Below are positions 56,433-64,000 of a stretch of 64,000 bases of DNA, piece after piece. Every line of letters starts with the position of its first letter. Position 1 is the stretch's first letter. A program made the translations under genes and the position numbers. This DNA comes from Brachyspira murdochii DSM 12563. GTDB taxonomy: Bacteria > Spirochaetota > Brachyspiria > Brachyspirales > Brachyspiraceae. The stretch covers positions 992,001 through 1,056,000 of the forward strand of contig NC_014150.1 of assembly GCF_000092845.1 (NCBI RefSeq), given 5' to 3'. The notes under the pieces were generated by a model that saw only the letters and a program-made list of their open reading frames with translations, was not told where the DNA came from and did not search any database.

Positions 56433-57293
56433 TTATCTATTATCAGGATCAAATCTCTGTAAAAGTCTTATAAGGAAATAAGCCGCTAAAAACATTATAG
56501 GACATAATGCCCACTCTATGCCTTTTGGAAGTCCGGGAAAAACCTGTATAATAGAACCTAATACAAAACCGGATATTATTAAATAGGAAGCCTTTACATA
56601 ATGCTCCATCCAATATTCTAAAATTTTAGTAGTAAGCACAACCCCTAAGATAGCACCTATAGCTAAAGGAATTAAATAAGGGAAATAAAGATTATGTAGT
56701 GCATCAATAGTTTCCTGATATATACCCAAAAGTAAAAACATATATGACACACTTATACCCGGAAGTATCATAGCAATGGCTACTATTAAACCAGCTATTA
56801 TAAGTATAAAATACATAAATACTTCGCTTCTGTCTGATGAGCTGCTGAAAAAACCTTCTGGTATAATTGATATTAAATATACTATCGCTGCTCCTAATAG
56901 TATGTATATAATACTCACAAAATTGAATTTATAAGCTTTAGTCTTATTATAAACTGTATTAAAACCTCCAAGTGCTGCCCCCATAAAAAAGAAGGCAGAA
57001 ACAGTGTAATACTTATCTATCAGGTTTGATAAAGGCTTTGATATTATCACCATTCCTAAAAGAGATCCCGCACAAAAAAATATTAAAAATAAAAAGTTAA
57101 ACTTATTTTTAATTAAATAATTTTCGTTTTTTGAAAAAGTTAAAATACCGCTTAAAGAGGATATTAATTTATCATATATACCAAGTATCATAGCCATAGT
57201 TCCTCCGCTGAAACCCGGTACAAGCATTGAAGCTCCTATAATAAAACCCTTTATAACTGTGTATATATAATTCATAAATCCTAAAAATTTCAT
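56433..57293 (-). CDS. DUF368 polyprenyl-phosphate transporter (PopT-like)
   Basis: A 286-residue polytopic membrane protein of the DUF368 family. The hallmark GFIIGASMLVPGFSGGTMAMILGIYDKLI is at the N terminus, and a second related repeat IAMILPGISVSYMFLLLGIYQETI follows around residue 180. DUF368 proteins are reported to flip undecaprenyl phosphate for cell-envelope synthesis. AGAGGA precedes the ATG. Leftward orientation, alone. Confidence 0.85.
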   Translation of the reverse strand: MKFLGFMNYIYTVIKGFIIGASMLVPGFSGGTMAMILGIYDKLISSLSGILTFSKNENYLIKNKFNFLFLIFFCAGSLLGMVIISKPLSNLIDKYYTVSAFFFMGAALGGFNTVYNKTKAYKFNFVSIIYILLGAAIVYLISIIPEGFFSSSSDRSEVFMYFILIIAGLIVAIAMILPGISVSYMFLLLGIYQETIDALHNLYFPYLIPLAIGAILGVVLTTKILEYWMEHYVKASYLIISGFVLGSIIQVFPGLPKGIEWALCPIMFLAAYFLIRLLQRFDPDNR

Positions 57294-57459
57294 ATTTTTT
57301 ATAATCCTCTAAAATATAATTTTTTACTTCATATTAGAGAAAGGATAATACAATGTAAAACAATTTTAATCAAGCATATTTTTACAATTATTTTACAATA
57401 TTTACAATTAAATCAAAATTTAAGCTATTTTTTAAGAATATATACAATAATTTTTTACT

Positions 57460-58794
57460 TTAATTAATTATAGGAGTGTATCCAGTCTCTTCAACTAAAT
57501 ACTGACCTTGTTCTGAAAGTATGAAATCTATTAATTTTTGAACATTTGGATTCTCTTCCAAAGCTCTTTTAGTTGTTGCAGCATAAAATGTAGTTGACAG
57601 AGTGTAAGAACCATTTTGTATATTTTCTTTATTTGGTTTTATATTATCTATAGCAAGAGTTTTTATTTCATTGTTGTTTATCATTTCATGAATATTAAAT
57701 AAAAATGAATATCCTATAGCATTTTTTCTATTGCGGTATTCTTTTACATTTTCAGTAAATCCAGAATTCAAATCAAATCCTATTTTTGTATCAGGCTTCA
57801 TTATGCTATTTTCAGCATTCATTGAAGCCATAAAGTTTGTAAATGTAATTTGCCATTTTCCAATATTATCCATTTGATAGGCTCTTATTTTCATGTTATC
57901 TCCTCCAACTTCTTTCCAATTATTGATTTTTCCTGTGTATATGTCCTTTATATTCTCTTTTGAAAGATTATCTATTTTGTTTTGAGAGTTTACAAAAAAT
58001 ACAAATGCCTCTTTTCCTATAGGTATTAATATAAAATCTATATTATTAGTTTTAGCCATTTCTATATCTTTATTAGAAGGTGCATTTACAAAAACTATAT
58101 CAACTTTACCATTTATAAGATTTTTATAAACATTATCATATAAAAAGCTTTTATAAGTGTTGTAATAAATTGTTGAGCATAAAACATAAGCTGTATCATA
58201 ATTGCTGTTTGTTGCTCTGTCGTAAATAGTTTCTATTGTTCCATCATCATTAGTTAGCATGTACTCTTCAAATGGAACTTGCTTTAAAAACATATTAGTA
58301 TATTTATTATTTGTAACTGTTATTTTATAAACAGCATCTGCAAATGCTGAATAAATCGGAAAAAATTCAATTTCACCATCAAGTCTTGGAAAATTATTTG
58401 TTATTATTAAACTTGATTCATTTGTGAGCTTTACCACTTTTGAATTAGTGTTTCTTATATCAGTAAAAGGATAATATAAATCAGCTATTACATAATTATT
58501 AACTTCTTTAAAATTTATATCCCTGTTATTATAAATATATATAATATTAATAAATATTATTATCAATGAAAATACAAATGTTAATGAAAATATTATAGTA
58601 AATGTTTTATAATTATTTTTTATAAATAACATTATAGAATTGATTATAAAAACTATAGAAGCTGCAATCATAAGATAATATGTAATCATAACATAATCTG
58701 AAATTATCATTATTATTGAAGAAATAAAAATTAATAAAATAGAAATTGGTATTAAAATAACTGCAAATATATTGATTAATGTTTTTGTATTCAT
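57460..58794 (-). CDS. membrane protein with PstS-like phosphate-binding domain
   Basis: A 444-residue protein with about four N-terminal membrane segments in the first 110 residues, then an extracytoplasmic domain resembling the PstS/PBP-like substrate-binding fold: FPRLDGEIEFFPIYSAFADAVY, KVDIVFVNAPSNKDI, IPIGKEAFVFFVN, NKIDNLSKENIKDIYTGKINNWKEVGG, RAYQMDNIGKWQITF, and a C-terminal LIDFILSEQGQYLVEETGY. The last segments are shared by PstS proteins. It may be a tethered phosphate sensor or scavenger. No ABC genes lie nearby. No good ribosome-binding site. Confidence 0.72.
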   Translation of the reverse strand: MNTKTLINIFAVILIPISILLIFISSIIMIISDYVMITYYLMIAASIVFIINSIMLFIKNNYKTFTIIFSLTFVFSLIIIFINIIYIYNNRDINFKEVNNYVIADLYYPFTDIRNTNSKVVKLTNESSLIITNNFPRLDGEIEFFPIYSAFADAVYKITVTNNKYTNMFLKQVPFEEYMLTNDDGTIETIYDRATNSNYDTAYVLCSTIYYNTYKSFLYDNVYKNLINGKVDIVFVNAPSNKDIEMAKTNNIDFILIPIGKEAFVFFVNSQNKIDNLSKENIKDIYTGKINNWKEVGGDNMKIRAYQMDNIGKWQITFTNFMASMNAENSIMKPDTKIGFDLNSGFTENVKEYRNRKNAIGYSFLFNIHEMINNNEIKTLAIDNIKPNKENIQNGSYTLSTTFYAATTKRALEENPNVQKLIDFILSEQGQYLVEETGYTPIIN

Positions 58795-59245
58795 AATTTT
58801 TTATCTTATAATAATTTTTGATAATAATACAGTAAAATAAATTATACTTCAATAGGGTATTAAAATCTTTTTCTTTTTTGCTTTATTTTAATTCCCGCCC
58901 TATATATTTAGTATTCTGTTTATGATAATAACTATTATATTTTTTATAATCTTCTCTGTAATTACAGCACCCGCCCAAAATTTTATTAAAATTTACAATA
59001 TCTAAACCGCACGCAGAATCAAATTAAAAATACAAATATATTAATAATAACATACAAACTATATAAAAAAAATCGCTCACCGTGCGTTTAATATAGCAAC
59101 AAATTTGTAAGCACTAATTATCTGAGTTATAATAAAATAAAAAATGTACGCCAAATTTAATTACAGTAATAATAAAAAAAGACAGCTTCTTAAGAACTTT
59201 AAGAAACCGTCTTTTTATATTCTCATTTTAATTTAAATAATAAAA
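58795..59245. other. long intergenic region
   Basis: This is 451 bp without a gene. It contains short GC-rich fragments (for example CACCCGCCC near 58969 and ACCGTGCG near 59080) that look like decayed repeats. At 59176-59216 an imperfect hairpin (AAAAAGAC with GTCTTTTT, plus TTCTTAA with TTAAGAA) acts as the terminator of the leftward symporter gene. Confidence 0.55.
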
Positions 59246-60427
59246 TCAAGCAGCATCTTTTTTAACTTTATTTTGATAATACCAATCAACAAATACAGCA
59301 ATAGCATTATCTCCAGAAACATTAGCAGCAGTACCAAATGAATCCTGAGTTAAATATAATGCTATCATAAGTCCCTGCAATTCTTCTCCAGTGATTCCAA
59401 CCATATAAAGGAAAGGCAAAGCACTCATTATAGCACCGCCCGGAGCACCGGGAGCAGCAACCATAGCAATTCCCAACATAAGTATAAAAGGAAGTATTGA
59501 ACTATATGTAGGATTTTGTCCTAATATTAATATAACAGCAGTAGAACAGCATGTAATAGTTATCATAGAACCTGCCAAGTGTATAGTAGCACAAAGAGGT
59601 ATTACAAATTTTCTAATTTGTTCGGATACTCCGTTTTTCTCTGCCGCTATCAAACTAACAGGTATAGTTGCCGCACTGCTTTGAGTACCTATAGCTGTAA
59701 AGTAAGGAGGTATTTGATTTTTGATAAGCATTAAAGGAGATTTCTTTCCTATAATACCCGAAATAATAAATAAAGCTGTTATATAAAGCAAATGAAGAAT
59801 AATAACAACAACAAAGACTTTAGCAAATATCACTATAATATGCTGTATGCTTCCTGCATATGCTAAATTAGCAAATGTACCCAAAATATGAAGAGGAAGT
59901 ATTGGAATAATAATATTTTTTAATATAGTTTGTATAACCTCTTCAGAATCTTTTACTATAGAAAATAATTCTGCCCCCTGTCCTTTAGGTCTTAACAAAG
60001 TAATTCCTATACCTAATATAAATGCAAATATTACAGCTGATGTAACATCAAATAAAGGTTTTAGTGGTATAGTAAAATAACTTTCCAAACCAGATTCCAA
60101 TTTTATATTGCTTAAAGTAGCAGAACCCAAAAGCGTAGGAAATAGATTTGAAGCTACAAAAAATGCTATACTTCCTGCTATCAATGTAGAAGCATATGAT
60201 ATAATAACTGTAATACCTATTAACTTAGGAGCTCCTTCCGTTAAATTAGCAATACCATACCCTATAAATGTTACTACCATCAAAGGTATAATAAAATTTA
60301 AAAATAAACTGAATATCGCACTTATAGTTACAAATATTCTCACTATAGGTGCTGGAAGAAACATACCAACTAATATACCCAAAATTATACCTATTATAAT
60401 TCTAGGTAAGAGACCTATTTTTTTCAT
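59246..60427 (-). CDS. dicarboxylate/amino acid:cation symporter (DAACS)
   Basis: A 393-residue polytopic membrane protein of the DAACS/GltP family. It has LPRIIIGIILGILVGMFLP, a serine-rich hairpin loop region around TAIGTQSSAATIPVSLIAAEKNG, the TM7 signature CATIHLAGSMITITCC and a C-terminal LYLTQDSFGTAANVSGDNAIAV, which holds the substrate and sodium sites. It imports dicarboxylates or acidic amino acids. I start it at ATG 60427: a longer frame reaches 60484 but only the 60427 ATG has a ribosome-binding site (CGGAG) upstream. Confidence 0.92.
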   Translation of the reverse strand: MKKIGLLPRIIIGIILGILVGMFLPAPIVRIFVTISAIFSLFLNFIIPLMVVTFIGYGIANLTEGAPKLIGITVIISYASTLIAGSIAFFVASNLFPTLLGSATLSNIKLESGLESYFTIPLKPLFDVTSAVIFAFILGIGITLLRPKGQGAELFSIVKDSEEVIQTILKNIIIPILPLHILGTFANLAYAGSIQHIIVIFAKVFVVVIILHLLYITALFIISGIIGKKSPLMLIKNQIPPYFTAIGTQSSAATIPVSLIAAEKNGVSEQIRKFVIPLCATIHLAGSMITITCCSTAVILILGQNPTYSSILPFILMLGIAMVAAPGAPGGAIMSALPFLYMVGITGEELQGLMIALYLTQDSFGTAANVSGDNAIAVFVDWYYQNKVKKDAA

Positions 60428-60606
60428 CTGTCTTGCTCCGTAATTTTTTCTATACATAGTATTATATAAATTTTTTCTATGCATTCAATGTATATATATA
60501 GAATTTAATTTTTTTTAATGTTTACATTATATTAAACATGTATTTAATACTACATATAAAACATATAATAAACTATATGATTAATATTTAAGGTACATAA
60601 AATAGT

Positions 60607-60634
60607 TTGACAAATTAATCTATTTTTGTATAAT
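60607..60634 (+). promoter_or_regulatory. sigma-70 promoter for ispF
   Basis: TTGACA at 60607-60612, a 16-bp spacer and TATAAT at 60629-60634. It overlaps the 5' part of the long ispF frame, which argues for the downstream ATG at 60668. Confidence 0.78.
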
Positions 60635-60667
60635 TTATACATAAAAATAAAACAGGAAATTAATAAA

Positions 60668-61147
60668 ATGAGAATAGGTAATGGTTACGATTTGCATATA
60701 CTTACTGAAAATCGTAAGCTAATATTGGCAGGCATTGAAATACCATATGAATTAGGGCTTAAAGGTCATTCCGATGCTGATGCAGTTATTCATGCGGTTA
60801 TAGATTCTATATTTGGAGCATTAGCTCTTGGAGATATAGGAAGCCATTTTCCAGATAATGATGAAAAATATAAAGACATATCTTCAGTTATTTTATTAAA
60901 AGAAACTGTTTCTATAATGAAAGAAAAAAACTATAATATCGGAAATATAGATATTACAATAATTTTGGAAAAACCAAAACTAAGAAATTATATAGATACA
61001 ATGAGAGAAAATCTATCTAAATTACTATCAACTGATATAGAAAATATTTCAATAAAAGCAAAAACAAATGAAAAGATGGACTCTGTAGGTAAAGGAGAGG
61101 CTATTGCTGTTCATTGCGTATGCTTATTAGAAAAAATAAAGTGTTAG
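60668..61147 (+). CDS. ispF: 2-C-methyl-D-erythritol 2,4-cyclodiphosphate synthase IspF
   Basis: A 159-residue trimeric MEP-pathway enzyme making the cyclodiphosphate precursor of isoprenoids. It begins MRIGNGYDLHILTE with metal ligands Asp8 and His10, followed by GLKGHSDADAVIHAVIDSIFGALALGDIGSHFPD and the KAKTNEKMDSVGKGEAIAVH C terminus. I start it at ATG 60668 with AGGA upstream. The longer frame beginning at 60626 lies within the -10 element and is not used. The squalene-synthase-like gene follows 12 bp downstream. Confidence 0.96.
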   Translation: MRIGNGYDLHILTENRKLILAGIEIPYELGLKGHSDADAVIHAVIDSIFGALALGDIGSHFPDNDEKYKDISSVILLKETVSIMKEKNYNIGNIDITIILEKPKLRNYIDTMRENLSKLLSTDIENISIKAKTNEKMDSVGKGEAIAVHCVCLLEKIKC

Positions 61148-61159
61148 GAAAAATAATAT

Positions 61160-62152
61160 ATGGCTGCTGCAAAAATTAATACTAAATATTTACTAGACCT
61201 TGTTTCAAGAAGTTTTGCTTTAACTATACCTTTACTAGATAAAAATAAAAAAAATAAAGTAGAAGTTCAGTACTTACTTGCAAGGATAATAGATACTATA
61301 GAGGATTCAAGCCATACAGCACAGGATAAAGAAACATTAATAACTGGATTTATAAATATTTTAAAATCAGAAAATACTGATAATTTAGAAAACTTTAAAA
61401 AGGTAGTTATAGATCATACTATCAATGAAAATGATAAAATATTAATAGAAAATATAGAAGTAGTATTGAAGGCATTTTTTGCTTTTAAACAGGAAATAAA
61501 AAATATGTCAGTATCCTATTTAAGAGAAATGGGCTATGGAATGGTATATTATCAGGATCACACTATATCTACATTTGAAGATTTAGACGATTACTGTTAT
61601 TATGTAGCAGGTACTGTTGGAGTTTATCTTACAGAACTTGTAAAAATGCTTGATAATTTGGAACTAGACAGAGAAAAAGCTAAAAGTTTAGGAAGATTCC
61701 TACAAAAAGTAAATATTATAAAAGATGCCAAAATTGATTATAAAGAAAAAAGAGTGTTCTGGCCTTTAACATTATTTGATAATGAAAATCCAGCTCCATA
61801 TTTTGAAGATGGTGCTTATATGGATAAATCTATGGAAATTTTAAGTAAAATGATAGAGTCAGCTATGCATGAGTTTAAAAACTCCATAGAATACATAATG
61901 ACTATAGAAAAAAAATCTCTAGGCTACAGACATTTCTGCCTTCTTACAACACTTATGGGATATGAAACCATAAAACTTATGAAAAATAATTATAATATCT
62001 TTATGGGCGAAACTATAAAAATACCTAGAAAAACTACTTTAGAAATAGCAGCCAAAGTAAAAGCTGACTTTTATACTAATAAAAAATTAGAAGATTTGCT
62101 TGAAAAGGCATTTGCAAAAGAAGCTGAAGAAAAACCTAAAGAAGAAGAATAA
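61160..62152 (+). CDS. squalene synthase-like prenyltransferase
   Basis: A 330-residue protein of the squalene/phytoene synthase family, which joins two prenyl diphosphates head to head. The first aspartate motif is ARIIDTIED (Asp45-Asp49). The second is GRFLQKVNIIKDAKIDYKEK (178-197), where Asp189 and Asp193 replace the more usual RDxxED. The later IFMGETIKIPRK resembles the corresponding segment of eukaryotic-type squalene synthase. It sits 12 bp after ispF in one probable operon. The product (squalene, hopanoid precursor or carotenoid) is not known. Confidence 0.88.
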   Translation: MAAAKINTKYLLDLVSRSFALTIPLLDKNKKNKVEVQYLLARIIDTIEDSSHTAQDKETLITGFINILKSENTDNLENFKKVVIDHTINENDKILIENIEVVLKAFFAFKQEIKNMSVSYLREMGYGMVYYQDHTISTFEDLDDYCYYVAGTVGVYLTELVKMLDNLELDREKAKSLGRFLQKVNIIKDAKIDYKEKRVFWPLTLFDNENPAPYFEDGAYMDKSMEILSKMIESAMHEFKNSIEYIMTIEKKSLGYRHFCLLTTLMGYETIKLMKNNYNIFMGETIKIPRKTTLEIAAKVKADFYTNKKLEDLLEKAFAKEAEEKPKEEE

Positions 62153-62268
62153 TTAAATCATTTCTTTTATACTCTCTTAAAAATATATACATATTTTGTA
62201 TATTGATATAAATGCCGATATATATTAAAATTATGTAAACTTTAAAAAATTCTGGAGTTATGAGTAGT

Positions 62269-64000
62269 ATGTTTAGACTTATTAGTATTGTATTGCTGAT
62301 TTTTAGTATGGCAGCTGGTATATCATTTGCCCAAACTAATGAAAAAAATGTGTATGAAGGTTCACAGTATATAAGAAATGAAGAAGAAGCAAAAGCAGCT
62401 TATACTTTAGCTTTGTATTATAAAGAAAGAGCATTAGCTTCTAAAACGGCAACAGCAGAAACTATTAAAGACTTGGAAAGTGCAAAAGTGATACTTTTAG
62501 AAGTTCTTAAATATGTTCAAAATAAAGATATATATATAACATTAGCAGAAACTCATGAAGCTTTGGGAGAATATTATCAAAGTTCAAAAATTTATGATAA
62601 TTTAGTTCTAAATAACCCTGAAGATACAGAACTGTTAGTTAAAGCAGCCGAAAGAAATATTTTTATAATAAACAATATAGACAAAGCAAGATACTATCTG
62701 CAGACTGCTTATGAAATAGATAATACAAATAATGATGCATTGATATTATTAGGTTTTACATACTATCAGAAAAGAGAATTTGAACAGGCTGTATATTATT
62801 TTAATAAAGTAAATGAAAATAACAAAGCAAGCAATAATTATATACAGTATTATAATTTTTATTATGGTATGAGCGAGTTTTATTTAAGCAAATTTAATAA
62901 TGCTCTATTAAGATTAAATAAACTTCAAAATGTTCAGTTAGCTCCTAGTGATGAGTATAGTGCTTCTTATGCAGTAGTAAAAAGCTATCAGGCTTTAGAA
63001 AAATATAATGAAGCCTATTCCAACAGTATTATAATTGATGATGCTTTATTTTTAAGTGCATATTTAAGTTTTATGGCTGATAAATATAATAATGAATTAT
63101 TTGATGAAATAGATCCTTCATACCCTAATACTCCTAAAATATTATCAATAATTATGGAAGCAGAAACTAACGGATACAGCAATGCATTAAATATGATAGA
63201 AACTGATTTAGACAGAAGAGAAATAGATTTGGATATTATACAAACATATTATAAAATGATAACTGAAACAGGAAGCAAAGATGATAAAATAAAATCAGAA
63301 ATGGATATAATATCATTCTATCTTATGATAAAAAATATAGATGCTTTACCTAAACATATAGACAATTTAATAAATTATGATAAAAGCGGAAAGTTTAATA
63401 ATCTATATCTTCAGGCTGCATTAGAGTTTAAAAACCAAAATAATTATAAATCATCTAAAGAAATGATAGAAAAATATTTATCTTTGGATAATAAAAATAT
63501 AAAAGAAAATGAATTAGTATCATTGGTATTAACAGCAAGCGATATAGGAGAGGCTAATTTAGCAATAAGTGCCGCTGAAAAATATGAAAAAACACAATAT
63601 TCATTCAGCTACTTAAAAGCATATGCATCATTTGTTAATAAAGATAGTGAGAATACTATTAAATATTTAAATGAAGACTTTGAATATTTTTCTAATAATA
63701 AATCAAACACAAATGATTACAGAATAAATATTCCATATGTAACAGCATTAGCAGCAAATAATAAAGACTCAGCATTGCTTTATGCTAATTATAAATATTC
63801 ATTAGACACAAACTCAGCAGAAAATATAAACAGCCTATCTTGGGCATTAACTGATTTAGGAGAGGATTTGGACAGAGCAATAAGTCTCTCAAAAAATGCT
63901 GTATCATTAGAACCAAAATCTCCTCACTATATAGATACTTTAGGAGTGGCATACTATAAGAAAGGCGATTATGATAATGCTTTAAGAACTTTATTAAAGG
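62269..64000 (+). CDS. exported TPR protein, cut by the window end
   Basis: A partial CDS of at least 577 codons continuing past the window. It has a signal peptide (FRLISIVLLIFSMAAGISFAQ) and a series of tetratricopeptide-like repeats, for example ALILLGFTYYQKREFEQAVYYFNKV and a late SPHYIDTLGVAYYKKGDYDNAL. I choose ATG 62269; another ATG at 62260 lies only two bases after GGAG, too close. It is likely a periplasmic scaffold; the exact role is unknown. Confidence 0.82.
   Translation, partial: MFRLISIVLLIFSMAAGISFAQTNEKNVYEGSQYIRNEEEAKAAYTLALYYKERALASKTATAETIKDLESAKVILLEVLKYVQNKDIYITLAETHEALGEYYQSSKIYDNLVLNNPEDTELLVKAAERNIFIINNIDKARYYLQTAYEIDNTNNDALILLGFTYYQKREFEQAVYYFNKVNENNKASNNYIQYYNFYYGMSEFYLSKFNNALLRLNKLQNVQLAPSDEYSASYAVVKSYQALEKYNEAYSNSIIIDDALFLSAYLSFMADKYNNELFDEIDPSYPNTPKILSIIMEAETNGYSNALNMIETDLDRREIDLDIIQTYYKMITETGSKDDKIKSEMDIISFYLMIKNIDALPKHIDNLINYDKSGKFNNLYLQAALEFKNQNNYKSSKEMIEKYLSLDNKNIKENELVSLVLTASDIGEANLAISAAEKYEKTQYSFSYLKAYASFVNKDSENTIKYLNEDFEYFSNNKSNTNDYRINIPYVTALAANNKDSALLYANYKYSLDTNSAENINSLSWALTDLGEDLDRAISLSKNAVSLEPKSPHYIDTLGVAYYKKGDYDNALRTLLK

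Noticed and set aside
60428-60484. Longer start of the dicarboxylate symporter
   Set aside because: There is no ribosome-binding site upstream, while the ATG at 60427 has CGGAG.
60626-60667. Longer ispF start
   Set aside because: The added codons overlap the -10 promoter element and the ATG at 60668 has a ribosome-binding site.

Overview
The window is a gene-dense, very AT-rich piece of a spirochaete chromosome, most probably Brachyspira. The main reasons are a spirochaetal flagellar sheath protein (FlaA) at about 46.2-47.2 kb, overall AT-richness, several spirochaete-type lipoproteins and envelope genes, and GC-rich dispersed intergenic repeats. No rRNA, tRNA or CRISPR array was recognised.

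Layout. 0.1-5.7 kb: miaB, a phosphopantetheinyl transferase, a FecR-domain protein, a TPR protein and the ribosomal unit rplU-prp-rpmA. 5.8-7.8 kb: a two-gene restriction-modification pair lodged between rpmA and selD. 7.8-10.5 kb: selD, a MITE-like element with 16-bp terminal inverted repeats, a DUF2271 protein and a nitroreductase. 10.7-12.6 kb: an xpaC-telA pair. 12.7-18.5 kb: an accessory island of three tandem paralogous membrane-anchored proteins, two small exported proteins and palindrome-rich leaders. 18.5-30 kb: a second copy of the GC-rich repeat, a Na+-dependent symporter, an OmpA-domain protein, pyruvate phosphate dikinase with a histone-like tail, a DMT transporter and secA. 30.4-41 kb: a lipoprotein nuclease, then a leftward block of lolA, a rodZ-like gene, rimO, a clpX-like ATPase, an ECF sigma factor with a membrane partner, and clpC. 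41-52 kb: small lipoproteins, nth, tpiA, an isochorismatase-fold hydrolase, flaA, an SDH-family protease, a heptosyltransferase-like gene and an ATPase pair. 52.7-64 kb: ftsA, a frameshifted Rpn-type nuclease, a YfbM-like protein, a DUF368 polyprenyl-phosphate transporter, a PstS-like membrane protein, a dicarboxylate symporter, ispF with a squalene-synthase-like gene, and a TPR protein cut off by the window end.

Functional themes are translation and tRNA/ribosome modification (MiaB, RimO, L21, L27, Prp), protein quality control (ClpC, the ClpX-like ATPase, the SDH protease), envelope biogenesis (SecA, LolA, RodZ-like, FtsA, DUF368, GT9) and isoprenoids (IspF, squalene-synthase-like). Strong sigma-70 promoters (TTGACA, 16-17 bp spacer, TATAAT-like) precede rplU, selD, ppdK, flaA, the SDH protease, the Rpn nuclease and ispF.

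The observations most worth a second look are: the lysine/alanine-rich tail on PPDK; a ClpX-type ATPase whose zinc-binding domain is replaced by about 240 other residues; Prp beside an L27 that has no cleavable extension; an Rpn nuclease split exactly at an A AAA AAG heptamer and preceded by a consensus promoter that predicts a leaderless mRNA; the MITE-like element; and the palindrome-rich paralog island. Functional names rest on motif reading only, because no database search could be run.
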